Of a stretch of 64,000 bases of DNA, positions 10,571-21,840 are shown piece by piece. Every line of letters starts with the position of its first letter. Position 1 is the first letter of the stretch. The stretch covers positions 1 to 64,000 of the forward strand of contig NW_026570317.1 in the NCBI RefSeq assembly GCF_019649055.1. Reading direction: 5' to 3'. The position numbers and the translations under genes were made by a program. This DNA comes from Paramacrobiotus metropolitanus. Lineage: Eukaryota > Tardigrada > Eutardigrada > Parachela > Macrobiotidae. Under the pieces are notes generated by a model, which had not been told where the DNA came from, did not search any database, and saw only the letters and a list, made by a program, of their open reading frames with translations.

Positions 10571-10817
10571 CCAGTACCACTACTGAGTGGTATTGGCGCT
10601 CGCGCTCGTGCAATAATGTGGTTAACAACCACCGCTAGTTATCTTAATAATTCATTTGGTTGTTCAAACCTGGCTACGATACCATTCAGAGAAGATACAG
10701 TTACAAACTATTATCCTCGTACTACATCAGTGTTGTTAGCAACTCGAATTGCTACTATTGTCTAAGTTATCTAGCCCCCTAGCCAGAACCGGCATCCAAG
10801 GATAATTTTTAGGAAGT

Positions 10818-10900
10818 AAAATGCATGTGAACCGTCAACAGTTTAAAAAATGCATGTGAACAGTCAACAGTTTAAAAAATGCATGTGAACTTCTAAACAG
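10818..10900 (+). repeat. 29-bp tandem repeat, about 3 copies
   Basis: Units of the form AAAATGCATGTGAAC(A/C)GTCAACAGTTTAA start near 10818, 10847 and 10876. The third copy decays after the first half. Confidence 0.85.
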
Positions 10901-11047
10901 ATTCTGAAAATGCTGAATGTGATGGCGTTAGCAGCTTTTCTCATTATGCTATGGTTTTCGTTGCCTCAGAGTTTTTGCAGTTATATTGAAGATCTTGTTC
11001 TTTAATTAATTTGGAAATATAGTCATTAGCCATGAGTGTAAACGTAC

Positions 11048-11280
11048 CACGAGAGAAGTTTTATTTCCGGCGATGTGTCCCTCGTTAAAATTTTTTGTGC
11101 CCATGGTCGCACTCCATGGTGGAATGAACGGTACCGCATCTTGCAGGAAAATGTAGATGTTATAGGGATAGCTCAAGTGGAGTATCCGTCCCAGGCCGCA
11201 TAGTAAAAAGGTAAATATCAATCGTCGTAGTATTACCGCTATGATGACTGCGGACCTTCGCTCGGTGGCGCTTCTGCCTT
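11048..11280 (-). CDS. internal exon of the minus-strand membrane protein gene
   Basis: On the minus strand this exon is bounded by an acceptor (GTGTAG) at 11281-11282 and a donor (GTACGT) at 11046-11047. It reads ERRSAVIIAVILRRLIFTFL..., one long hydrophobic segment, followed by a probable loop (IFLQDAVPFIPPWSATMGTK). Its 3' phase is 0 and matches the exon at 9411-9989. The 5' phase would need a preceding exon ending after one base, which I could not place with certainty. Confidence 0.45.
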
Positions 11281-11849
11281 CTACACTGCGGCTTTTTCTG
11301 TAAGCGGAAATTAACGTGATCGTCAGAAGCGCCGTAATCACTTTCTAAAATTTCCTTAACAGGCTTCACCAGTTGACGTAGAAGATATTATGATCAAAAA
11401 ACGCAACCTTACTTTGCGATTGCTTTATCCGGCTAATTTTTATAAGATATTAGAACAGTCCTTCGATGTTTCTATAATCAGAAAAAATTCTCTCCACGAA
11501 ATTTCTCATATAATTGTTTCTAATATTGTGCTGACATTGAGTAACATTTTATGTACATATATCGTAATCAGGATCGCTAAGAAAACGAATTTACAGGAAC
11601 GAATATTTTTCAAACGAATCTCGCTGACGAACTTCGAAGTATCCTTAAATCTCCGTAAAAGAGCAAACAGCAGAAGCTATGTAGTGTATTCGGTACTTTG
11701 TTCGGGATAAATCTCTCTTTACAGTCCCAGTATATTTACCTATGCGTAATTAGTTGCAATAAATCATTTATTGTGCAGGAAAGCGGTATAAATATGCATG
11801 ATAATTCTCTGCTACGTTTTAATTATTGCAAATTCATAATACGAGAAAC

Positions 11850-12165
11850 AGGAGGCAAATAACCAATGTAATTCTACAAGGAAAATGCCTTATTCGTGCA
11901 GGTGCAACTAACAGCCATGGCCGAAAGAAAATCCCGGTCCGCGATGGAATTCTTAACATCCCCGCGAGATTAAGCACGCAAAACACTGCCGATCCGCCCG
12001 CCGCAAAACAGGTGAAGGCAATACCACCGTCAGCCGGGCCAAACGTTTTGGATACCCAAACAGAGGTATTGACCAGTAAAAAAGGTGGAAAATAGATGGA
12101 CGCGGCGTACAAGAAAATGGCGGCTGCACCAAGGAGCCAGGTCCAGAGCGAGCGGCGGACGACTT
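11850..12165 (-). CDS. probable upstream exon with two membrane segments (minus strand)
   Basis: A GC-rich open stretch on the minus strand encodes two strongly hydrophobic segments (SLWTWLLGAAAIFLYAASIY and GGIAFTCFAAGGSAVFCVLN) separated by a short polar loop. It probably belongs to the same gene as the exons at 11048 and 9411. I cannot find a donor with the right phase, so the 3' boundary is approximate and it could be a separate or decayed gene. Confidence 0.4.
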
Positions 12166-12193
12166 TAATTTACAGAGTATATTTAAAAACTAC

Positions 12194-12669
12194 TTTTATC
12201 GGCAACGGTCCAGTGGGCGTGGCCAAACATGAATTTAATTATTACTACGGTAGTATTCCGTGTACTGAATATCATTGCCTTATTAAGCCGTACTAGATGT
12301 TACTTATTATAATGACACCAATTTTATTTTTACAAGTTTGGTTATCCGTGTAGCCTTTGCGCATCATTTGGTTTTGTTTCCTAAACACAGTTTTGACAAT
12401 TTAAAGTTTTAGAAAAAGTTGCCACTTATTGAGCTCTAATTTAAGTATTTGCACCACCCACCACATGGACGGTTCAACACTGTCGATAAATGGCGAGATT
12501 CCCTTAAATTTTAACTTTTGGAAAGGTCGGTTAGAAAATAAAATAAAAAAATAAAAAACCAGTGATCAGAAATAGTGCGGCAGTACGGCAAAGATAATAC
12601 GAGTACATGCAATACCGTTGACAATTAAATTCGTGTTTGGCTACGCCCACTAGCCCACTGCCGATGAAA
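12194..12669. mobile_element. foldback/MITE-like element with about 47-bp inverted arms
   Basis: The left arm, 12194-12240 (ATCGGCAACGGTCCAGTGGG, then CGTGGCCAAACATGAATTTAATT), is the imperfect reverse complement of the right arm, 12622-12669 (AATTAAATTCGTGTTTGG, then CTACGCCCACTAGCCCACTGCCGAT). The 380-base centre has no ORF. I see no clear target-site duplication. Confidence 0.6.
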
Positions 12670-13440
12670 GTATTGACGACAATCCACAACAATGGGACAC
12701 CATGGATCTCCGTCAGTCAGATATTGTTTCTTTGATTGCAGTCCTGGATGGATGCTACAGAGTATTTTAACTGAGACTGGCACTTTTTAATGAAATGCCA
12801 GCTGGTATGTTGTAAACATCTCAGCCTTTTACTTATTTTACACTAATGCCAGGATCGTTTGTTGTGCCAGTATTCGAACCAAAAAGAGCGGATTTATCTC
12901 TACTCGTACCCATCATTGTTATAGGACGTACAGTACTGTAGTTGACGATGAGAATTATGTAAACGAATCTGTATTTTGGTGATTAACTCTTACTTTATTG
13001 ACGTTCGCTTCATCCGCGCAAATGCGGACTTCCATAATATTTTGACGTAGCTAGCAAAAACTATACTAATTTTATATTAATTTCTCCCTAATTTCTATTA
13101 GTTTCAACTGTTGAAAGACTGAGCCCATAAGAGCGAAGTAATTAAATACATTTAACGGCCCTTTCGTGCAACACAGAAGGCTGTAATCGAGTCTTTATCT
13201 TACCGCAGAAATATGACGGCATTTTGAGTCCTTCAATGCTATCAGTGGTAGCATCAAGGATGTTTATTATAAAAGCACTGCAATACAATGCAAACGCTGC
13301 GACCGCCGACCGGTGCTAATTATGTAAGTTGCTCGCATAGTCATTGGCTCATTGCTGTCAATTTAAAAAGAAAATGTATTTTCGATTTCGCAGTTATACG
13401 CGCATTGCAATATGAAATTTTGTGAAACTGTACATGGTGA
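12670..13440. other. AT-rich stretch with no recognised gene
   Basis: No ORF or repeat that I can support. The phrase ACAACAATGGGACACCATGGATCTCCGTCAG with TCAGATATTGTTTCTTTGATTGCAGTCCTGGATGGATGCTACAGAG near 12690-12763 closely resembles the last exon of the Agenet-F-box genes (compare 27549-27620 and 58366-58442), so this is a stray, decayed copy of that exon on the plus strand. Confidence 0.6.
12688..12775 (+). pseudogene. orphan fragment of the Agenet-F-box terminal exon
   Basis: The order TGGGACACCATGGATCTCCG, then ...GATATTGTTTCTTTGA, then GTCCTGGATGGATGCTACA follows the terminal exon of genes A, C and E (TGGGAC...ATGGAGCTCCGTCA...GACATTGCTTC...GTTGCTCTGGATGGATGCTTC in gene E). A stretch around ACCAATGTGACCTT is altered or missing. 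No upstream exons of the family lie in plus orientation nearby. This is a relic of an earlier family member. Confidence 0.55.
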
Positions 13441-13445
13441 ATTTT

Positions 13446-14030
13446 TCAAACTAATGTAGAAATGATGGATCTGTTATCTATTGAATTTTTCTTAACACTG
13501 GCTTGTTCAAAATACGGTTTTAAGAGTGTGTTGTGTGTTTCACGCAGCGGCCCGTATTGTTTCACATAGCGTATCTGGTTCGCTGGCAACAGTTCGCACA
13601 CGGTCCCCTGCTCCAGCTGTACCTCCACGATTCCGTAAGAATAAAATGCGTGCATGCCCACGATAACGGTCAACAATTCGGCGGGATACCATGTCCAGAT
13701 GCCGTCCGGATGGGAGCGCATCAGTGCTTGCACTTCGTATCGCTCAGTTTCATTAAATCTCTTGGGGAGCAGCGCACGGTGGTTACCTTCAAAGGGCGCG
13801 AACCATCGAAAATGCTCCCGTATTCCACGAAAACCGGCGGCTTCATGGGGCAGAAATCGATCATCAAGTCGTTCGGCACTTTATCAACGACACGACCGTG
13901 CCGCAGCAAACCGTTGATTATCACGGTTACTGCGTTAAATGCACGCACTGAAGAGTAACTTCCTCCGTATGACTGCTCTACCGGCAAAATTAAGTCAAAA
14001 GTTGACCGATAACAGCGGAATATATTGGTT
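13446..14030 (-). pseudogene. frameshifted, Agenet-like pseudo-exon (minus strand)
   Basis: Two overlapping minus-strand frames each look coding. The upstream frame (about 14030-13790) has a segment like the first Agenet-like domain of genes A-E: GRVVDKVPNDLMIDF compares with LGYVQDIDGDYFFIDF. The downstream frame (about 13790-13446) has a second Agenet/Tudor-like stretch, TWYPAELLTVIVG, then VEVQLEQGTVCELLPANQIR. The two are out of frame by one base, with no plausible intron between them, and I find no in-frame start codon. It therefore looks like a decayed exon 1 of a diverged family member. The Agenet assignment is by eye and would need a profile search. Confidence 0.45.
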
Positions 14031-14089
14031 ATATAGTCGACACTGAATTTCGTATTTTTTTGTAGTGTAGAAATTTGCAGCACACCGTC

Positions 14090-14940
14090 AGAGAAAAAAG
14101 TAGAATGCAGGCAATGACAACTGTTTCATGAGCCTGGTGTCCGTGGTGACCACTGAATGTCAAAAGATTAACTGCGTCGACAGTCGACGGAATTATAAAA
14201 ATTGCTGCAAAGGGTAAAGATTCAAGACCGGTTGTATTGTCTGCTGTTCCATGCAACTGCCCGGTGAATAGCTTGCCCTTGTTGCGTACACGAGTAGAAT
14301 CCTGGTTCCGTGCGTGATCGGGTAGCCGTTAAGAAAATAAGCCACTTGAGACTGCGCCTGCCATGTATCACAAAACTACAAAGCAAGTGCTGGCGGGAAC
14401 CAAATTTCTATTTTACTTATGTAAATAGGCTGAAAGGTATCGAAGCACATATGGGCAGAGAAAGGATTCCGTAGCGCCATCTGTAGATAACCACTGAAAC
14501 GCAACATTTTTGAAATCTATTTATTGACTTTTATGCTAAAATTTAAGAAGAACCTACCGAAAAAATTTGGTTACATAATGTGCTGATCGCCTTGGGAAGG
14601 ATGTAAGTGCTTAAACCGACGTTATAAGTGGACCGTAACTGGATCGCCGCTTGGAAAATTTTCTACAATTTACGGTATATGTAAAGTACATGTAAGCTGT
14701 TATTGCTTGTACATGATGGTTTTTTAATATTCAGTGCGTTTTTTTGGAACAATTAAAAGTGAAACGTTGTGCACCCTTTACCGGCATTGCAGCTGCTTGC
14801 ACAGAAACATAGTTTAGAAAGTTCCCATTTACGAAAACCTATCATAGAAAAAATACATAAATATTTTAGACATCAAAGGTCGTAGGCAAGAAATTTTTGT
14901 TACTGTCCGAACGAACACGTTTTGCCGTTTCAACTTGGCA
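14090..14940. other. AT-rich intergenic or intronic DNA
   Basis: No supported feature. Short minus-strand hydrophobic ORFs here lack coding composition. Confidence 0.4.
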
Positions 14941-14953
14941 GGTCGCTAATTAC

Positions 14954-15286
14954 TGGTGGCGTTCCCGATGTCATTCATGAGGCCCGTTATCGAGTTGAGG
15001 GCGCATCCCGCCGCGGCATACTCTATCAGCGTGCAGAAGGGTTTACTGTCGGTGAATGTCTGCTGCGGAACGTCGGCAGCGGAAAAACAGTACGGGGCCA
15101 ATGCAGCATCGACGACGCTGTCGACGGATGCCAGCTGATCCGCCGTCATTTTATCCGGGCGATTGCGCGTCAGCACGTGGAACGATGGCTTGTCGCACAT
15201 GCCCGTCTTGTAGTTGGGGCTCAAGCAGATGTAGACAAAGTAGAAGATGTCGATATCAAGGGCGAGCATGTTCATGTCACTGGCAG
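14954..15286 (-). CDS. exon encoding a cysteine-containing ectodomain-like segment (minus strand)
   Basis: A GC-rich 333-base minus-strand stretch runs from an acceptor (ATATTGCAG) to a donor (CCA|GTAATT). The 111-residue open frame has five cysteines, spaced like a disulfide-bonded extracellular domain (for example CLSPNYKTGMC and APYCF...KPFC...AGC), and an N-glycosylation sequon near its end (GNATS). It may be the extracellular part of the membrane protein whose later exons lie at 12.1-9.4 kb, but it is 3 kb away and the link is only positional. Confidence 0.4.
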
Positions 15287-15299
15287 CTGCAATATTAGA

Positions 15300-16750
15300 A
15301 TTTAATTAAGGACTTTCTAATTATAATAACCACCAGTTTTTGCTGCATACTGTTTATTGCAGCACATACAGCTCACATTAAACTACATAAATGCATGTAC
15401 AAGTCCGGTGATTAATTTTTCTGCATAAGTGTGTGCGTAGTACATAATAACTTTGATGCTACCGTAGCACCTAAACTGCAACCGTGCTGCAGTTATGTTA
15501 AGGCCATGGCTAGTTCGGCTTTAATCATAAGGCGCCGTTTTGCAAAAAGAAGCGGCTCTATAGAATGAAGACTGCTCTATTAGATGGCAACATAATCAGA
15601 GCTATAAAACTGCAGGGTTATGAAATATGAATTTTTCAAGTTAGCTGCCTAAACTGAATGATGGTGCAAGCAGTGACTGGCCCGGCTCACCATTACAAAC
15701 GCTTATGCAAGTTAGCGCAGTTAGCGCACCTGCGATGAAATCAATGGAGAATGCAGAATTGTGATCCACATCTTTTGTTTTACTGACCGCCATAAAACCG
15801 AGCACTGGTCAGTGGATGAAAGCAAACATCGAAGACAATAGATTTTGATCACACCGACGAACCGTGTGGTAGGAAGCGAACAATCGGCTGTCTGGACAGT
15901 CACTATGGTTTGGTTTGTGTGGTGGACTGAGACAGTCAACGTGCCTTTGACTGATGTAAACTTGCCTGAACTTTCGAAAGCTACCGTTCGAAATGCGCCA
16001 AATGAGGTTTGAAAACTAACTCAAATCCAGGGCATATCAAAATTTTCAAACTTGATGCATTGGATTAAGAAAACCCATGGAAGTATACTTGCGAGAGCGA
16101 TTTTGAAAAAAATCGTTTTTACTCAAGTTATATACGAAAATCGAAACACTAAAAGTGTTTTTTTCAAGGTTTTTGAAGTTTAAAATTTTTTTATCAAAAA
16201 AAGCCCTCGCAAGGTGCAGGAGAACTACGTTTACGATTTTCTGGGTGGTTTATCTAAAATTCTGTATGGTTCCCTGCAGACTAGTTAATTTTTAAGCGTG
16301 ATTTTTTCGATTGAAACTTTAAACTGTGTGTTGTAAACCGATCTTATCAGTTTAAAATTGTGAATTTTTGTCGATTTAAACTGGACAGACAGATGTATCG
16401 AGAAAGAGATACGATTTTAAAAAGCTTATAAAACCGGCCTTCTTCATCTGAATTAAGCCGAACTAGCCTTGGCCTTAAGTAATCATAACTGATTTAATTC
16501 TGAGCTTAATTAATGTGTTCATTAAATTCGGTCGTCATAGTTTTCGATTTTACGATAAAGAGTAAATGTTAATACGATATCAATATAATTTTTATGTTCA
16601 TCCACCATGCTAAATGCTCGTACACGGAAAGTGCAGGGCGTGGCAGGTACGACGCTCGGCTTTACACACTATCTTAGCTCACAATTTGGTTGTTAATAAT
16701 TGTTGACTGTCGCTTCAGACAACAAACGAGCGTCAAGTAAGCAATTTTTA
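15300..16750. other. AT-rich DNA with no recognised gene
   Basis: Nothing supportable on either strand; homopolymer-rich stretches near 16100-16200. Confidence 0.4.
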
Positions 16751-16852
16751 TTATCTAGATTTGGTGTAGTGTCAGTATTGAGACCGGAAGTTGCTTACCA
16801 GGAACGTAACCGTCAACAGACGAAAGGACTTTAGCCGGAGTCTGTCCGTTAA

Positions 16853-17060
16853 CCCCGTACTTACCGACCTGGAAACGGTACGCGCACTGCGCATCATTCG
16901 GGGTGTTATACTGCGCAGCGCGCAGGATCATTCCCGTCGCGGAGGTCGTGGTGAACGGGAGAGCGGTGCGGTTCAGGACGACATGATCAACGAACTGGTT
17001 GGTGGTGTGGACGCCGGAATGCCGATATTTGTACCATCGTCCGGCAAACTTAAATTTAAA
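16853..17060 (-). CDS. possible exon (minus strand), family unknown
   Basis: A GC-rich open stretch reads ...NRTALPFTTTSATGMILRAA... and ends at a consensus donor (GTAAGT) near 16853. It has one possible N-glycosylation site. A T/A-rich acceptor-like sequence precedes it near 17050-17070. It could be the first large exon of the minus-strand membrane protein gene, or a separate gene truncated by the foldback element at 17169. Confidence 0.3.
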
Positions 17061-17168
17061 ACGGTTTTTATGAACAGCTGAGGGCAAAATAAGTGTTGCA
17101 ATTACATACGCGAGACGCATCGGGAATGGGCACCGTATTGACAACAACGGGAATTCCGCAGCCTTTAG

Positions 17169-17927
17169 CGGTCGTCCATGGCCGCACCCGGACATTTGGG
17201 AGTGTGACATTTCGCCGCAATTAAATCCGACGCACGACTTTTCGCCGCGAAGACATTTCGCCGCGGGACATTCTGACGCGGGACATTCTGACGCATCGAC
17301 ACTTCGGTTTGGGACAATTTGCACTGAGACATTTTAACTTTGCGACTTTTTGACGCAAGACGTCTGGTCGCAGACACTTCGCCGCAAAAGAGTTGACACG
17401 CTTAATTTTCCGGGTTACTTGTAAGGTTTTCTTAGGATTTTTAGATTTCTTAGGTTTCTTAGGTTTCTTAGGTTTCTTAGGTTTCTTAGGTTTCTTTGGT
17501 TTCTTTGGTTTCTTTGGTTCCTTGGGTTTCTTAGGTTTCTTAGGCTTCTTTGATTTCTTAGGTTTTTAGATTTCTTGGGTTTTTTAGATTTTTTGGGTTT
17601 CTTAGGTTTCTTAGGTTTTTTGGGTTTCTAAGGTTTCTTAGGTTGTTATCTTCAGTGTTCCTGAATTATTTTTAGGTGTTCCTAGACTGTTTCGATTGGC
17701 CTGATTGAAAGTTTGTCTGCTAAAGTGGACTTTTCGTCGAAACAGCCTCGCGGCGAAATGTATCGGCGTCTAAACGGCCTTGCGACGAAATGTCTCAAGG
17801 TGTGATGTCCAGCCGACTAAATGTCCCGCGACGAAACGCCGCGAGATGACCTCGCGGCGAAATGTCTGCGACCAAAAGTCCTGCGACGAGTTGTCGGCGG
17901 CGAAATGTCGCGGTGCCTCGATGGCGA
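17169..17927. mobile_element. foldback element built on GACATTTCGCCGC repeats
   Basis: The left part (17169-17395) is made of variants of GACATTTCGCCGCGG. The right part (17730-17927) is made of the reverse complement, GCGGCGAAATGTC. The outer ends also match inverted: GTCGTCCATGGCCGCACCCGGACATTT on the left and, read from the minus strand, GTCGCCATCGAGGCACCGCGACATTT on the right. Between the arms is a (TTTCTTAGG)n tandem array. No ORF and no transposase are present. I cannot identify a target duplication. Confidence 0.7.
17423..17645 (+). repeat. (TTTCTTAGG)n minisatellite in the centre of the foldback element
   Basis: About 20 or more imperfect 9-base units of TTTCTTAGG with variants TTTCTTTGG and TTTTTTGGG. 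It forms the loop between the two inverted arms. Confidence 0.9.
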
Positions 17928-17999
17928 CGATGGGGATTGCGCATATTGTCCTTGCGCAATTACCAACGCCAGAAATAATCCAGCTGGAAAAGCACGCGA

Positions 18000-19770
18000 T
18001 TATGAGCTTTCATTCCTGCTTTGTATTTTTTCGCATTAGAACTGTCTGCTTTATGCTGTAGAACAAATTCCGCGCATCGGTTCACCTCAAAAAGCGACTA
18101 ACTAAATACCTAATTAAAATGGAAATACCTTCAAAAACAAGACAGTTAATAGCTAATTGTTTGATATATGCTTAAGGTTAACAACTACAAAATATTCCGA
18201 AATAATTCTACAAATATGAGCAAATATTAATAAATGTCGAGATAACCAAAAATAGTTAGACAGGAAAAGTTCTTACCAATGAGGAAACTTCTCGTTATCA
18301 TTATCGTAGGCTGTGTCAATAAGAGTACTGCACGAACCCTGGAACCAGCCGACTGTAGTCAGTCGATAATAAATTTAGAAGCTTATTCAGTGTGGAGAAA
18401 ACGATGGACTGCTTGCGAATGATAAAGAACGTTTGCGATCACCAACGTTTTTCGTTCGCGCAACATGATGTTACGGTTATAAAATTATCCGCAAGGGATA
18501 TTCATCTATTACGATTTAATGGATTAACTGGTCGAAGGTCGATTGGTCCATTAATTGGCTGGTTTTGTCTTGCTTAATTGGTCGAAGACGGCGTATTAAG
18601 TCCGTCAGTTCGTTTGTATGGTTCTAACACAGTGATACGGCATGGCAGTTGAAGAAGTAATTGGTCCGCAGAAACAGCATACTAAATAGGCGGCGAAGAA
18701 ATGCAAAGTATCTGTAAATATTGGAACACATGAAGTGCAGTGGTTTCAGAAACTGGCAGCTGTCTCGTTCGCAACCGTCTCGCTCGCTGACTCGTTATAC
18801 TATGCCGGCACTGATAAATCGTTACATCTGGGAAATCTGTATCAGTAAATGTATCTGGGGAAGTTCACGAGAACTTTCTCTTTCACGCACCCTCAAGCGC
18901 ATTTTAACATTTCTTCATGGCATTATGCAGCCAGATGATCTGTATGTATGCACTGCCGTGAAAACCGTTTGTCCGTGCAAAATCCGACTAGGGAAATATG
19001 CGTAAAATAAAATTTTAAAATGTTTAACTCAAGGCAGGTGTTCCAGAAGTCATATCACGAAACCGATCTTCGTTAGCAATTACGCGGATACAGAAAAATT
19101 CTGCACTTGACCACGGCAATTTACCAAATTTACAGTGATTTATGGACGACTAATAACAAGGAAAACAAGCGAGTTATAAATGTTTCATGTTTAAGTTTTC
19201 GGACTCGTCCGTACATGTTGAAAAACATCCCCACCTGCTACGCGTGCCGATGACTGTAATTTCTGTAAAGTTTCTATTAGACCGGTTTGATTGGTGCTTC
19301 TAAATAAAGTTGTTTTCCAACGATCGACGAACTTGACTACCTAATGGCTAGACAAACGATGTCTGCACTTGATGTTCTAAGTGTTTTTGCGATGTTGCAA
19401 CGTTTTTTAAAAGGACATAATTATTATATGCTCAGCAAGTTGATGCTTTGCTAGTATATGTACTTCAATTATGCTGTACTGTACGGTGTGTACGCTATAT
19501 ACGGTGTGTACGCAACTGCATTGTATATGTACGGTATTGTACTGTACTGTATCTTATGCTATAATATTGTGCATGTACAATAGTCTGTTTCTACTTCCCG
19601 AAGCAAAATTATGAAACGTTGCAGACGTTGTACCAGCAATTATGACAATCTAAAAGCTGACGTCGGCTGACATTTAAAAATAGTCAAGTCCACCGGTCGT
19701 CGAAAACAATCAAGCATTCAGACGCATCAATCACACGGGTCTAGTGAAATTGTGTAGAAAGTAATAAACA
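18000..19770. other. AT-rich intergenic DNA
   Basis: Apart from one small ORF with a possible signal peptide (18279-18422) and a GTACTGTACGGTGTGTACG-type low-complexity patch at 19463-19560, I see nothing. No gene is supported. Confidence 0.4.
18279..18422 (+). CDS. possible small secreted peptide, 47 aa
   Basis: The ATG in CCAATGAGG opens a 47-codon ORF beginning MRKLLVIIIVGCVNKSTA, which has the basic start, hydrophobic core and small-residue end of a signal peptide. The remainder is short, with two cysteines (ADCSQ and the C-terminal TACE). It could be a short secreted peptide, a first exon, or chance in AT-rich DNA. No poly(A) signal was looked for in detail and no homologue is known to me. 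Confidence 0.25.
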   Translation: MRKLLVIIIVGCVNKSTARTLEPADCSQSIINLEAYSVWRKRWTACE

Positions 19771-19779
19771 TTACAGAAA

Positions 19780-20884
19780 CACATTCACGGTGATTTCAGC
19801 CTGGTTTCTATCCGTTAAATTACAGAAAAGCGCCCCGGAAGATTTTACTTGTGCATTAATCACTGTTTCAAAATGCGCTACCGTGTATTGACAATTTTCG
19901 TTAAATGCACAAGCGACGTCAATTAATACATAATGCCAAAACACTGAAATGCATAAAGCTGCTCCGAAAAGGTTAACCGCACTAGACCCCAGATCTTTAC
20001 CGGCAAATAAGGCTTCTCTTATCCATGATACCAGAAATAAGACCCTTAATCTATAGTTTATTTCATTCAGAACAAAAAGAAAAATTTTTATATCTACTTT
20101 GTAACAAAATACGCGTTTCATCTGTAAATAATGTAATACACGCCACTTGCCCTTTCGTCTTTGATTTAACGTCATAGTATTATTAATAATTATTTTTGCT
20201 GATTGATTGGTTAATTTCTTATATGTATTAGCTTCCTCCTCGTAGCTGTGATGATTACCAGAGGGTTTTTTGCCGACATGCCTGTTTTCCTTGCGTTATC
20301 ATTGTTTTTTCATACTCCACTTGTAATTTGAACAATTTTTAACCAACGAGAGGATTACGTTACCGAAGTACAGCCTTAACCAGGCTACATGCTCTGGAGA
20401 AATAGATTTCTATCCTTCCTTCCGGTAGACAGAAAAAGCAGTCTGCAGCGCTGTCTTTTGCGAACCACAAGGGCTCTGTTTCGCAATTGATGGTTACAAG
20501 TAACGCTAAAATACCGGTACTACAATCTGGGAAAGTTGTTATCAAACTTCTTCACGTTTTCATCATCTTTGAGAATATATAATGGAAAGAAAAGCAATGG
20601 GAATGACAGCTTCGTGTTTGGGTTTAAGCACTCATGCCAGGCCAGTTTCCAATGTTTTGACTCGCGGACTGCCGCCGGTAACATAGGTGATTCGGCTGGC
20701 CATCGTCTGCAGGGCCGCACGTTGCCCAGGTGAGATTCCCGTGACTATGTTGCCCAGACAATGTTTTGAGCGTCAGGAGAATTCCCGCCTCAGTAGCACA
20801 GGGAACGGTCGCAGACATATGCTCAGACAGAAACGTAATTAGTCTCTTAGGATCCCCAGTATCATCGGTGACGACGGTGAGCAA
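19780..20884 (-). CDS. possible multi-exon membrane or secreted protein gene (minus strand), tentative
   Basis: Three minus-strand open stretches have coding-like composition: about 20884-20640 (LLTVVTDDTGDPKRLITFLS, one sequon NLTW), 20505-20371 (ALLVTINCETEPLWF, then a donor CTTCG|GTAACG), and about 20045-19783 (GSSAVNLFGAALCISVFWHY, one membrane segment, then the stop at 19783). Acceptor-like sequences precede the second and third. The arrangement resembles the other minus-strand gene at 9.4-12.2 kb, but I could not confirm phases across all junctions. Treat as a hypothesis. Confidence 0.3.
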
Positions 20885-20999
20885 AGTTTATGAAACGAAG
20901 GTAAAGCAGGCGTACCAGGCAAATGCAAGTCACTTGTTGCCTGGTGATAAAAGGTTGCAAACCCGTTTTGGGAAGGAAATGTAAGTTAAACGGGGCTTT

Positions 21000-21840
21000 T
21001 TGAAGAAGCGAAATATATAGATGATGTAGATGTAAGCAGCAAAGTGGTCTAAGTCGGAGTCAGAGGTTGTGCGGGGCCGTAAAACGCAATGAAACGAGGT
21101 ACTGCTGATTCTGCAGTACCCCAATGCTATTCGCCACAGTTTTTTTTTGGCACAGTAAAAACGTAAAAGAAACTTTTTAGCATGGAGCAAAGATTTTATT
21201 AAAATAGCTTCTTTCTACGAATAAGGTGTTAAGCGAAATGAATATGTATACCAAATGACCGCATTCGTACGCTACGGTACATCCTAACGAGCTCGTGAGC
21301 TCGTAATGCTATACAAGCTCACAATCACTTTATATTATGATTGTGAGCTCGTATAGCGTGTTGCATTATGAATGTGGAATGTGGGTGTACTGTTTAAAAT
21401 TTTCAGTTCGCGGCTCACAGTAAAACAAAAAGCTTCCGCTCTGTGATAACTGCTTCACTTCCTGGGGCTGCCATACATATCATTGTCGGAGTGGCCAAAC
21501 TGAAATGCATCTGGTAGTCATCCTATACATAATCATACTTGGGAACGGCGGCCCGAATGTCGTTATCGCAACCCTCATCTGACGACGATATCAGGCTGCA
21601 TTAACAGTGATTCATACCGCTGCATTTACTAGGTGCAAAACGCTGTGTTCTGTTTCACACTGCCTAGAGCTGTATGATTCACAAACGGATGTTCCTTCTT
21701 GCGAGAGACTTAATAATATTTCTTTACGTGTCTGCTGTACTGCATTAACAGTCACAACTTGCTATCCTTTTTTATGTACTTATTTTGTTTATTGAAAAAG
21801 CGAGGACATCGCTTGCAAATCAGCCAATTTCTTTCCAGCC
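21000..21840. other. intergenic DNA upstream of the kinase gene, with a hairpin
   Basis: No gene seen. A 20-bp inverted repeat with one mismatch (21308-21327 and 21338-21357, arm GCTATACAAGCTCACAATCA) and a 10-base loop would form a stable hairpin. Confidence 0.6.

Larger units (their letters stand above)
10050..11000. other. intron or intergenic DNA with repeats
   Basis: No coding region is supported. It holds a dispersed repeat (about 10440-10570) that recurs inverted at 61745-61925, and a three-copy 29-base tandem repeat at 10818-10900. Confidence 0.5.
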
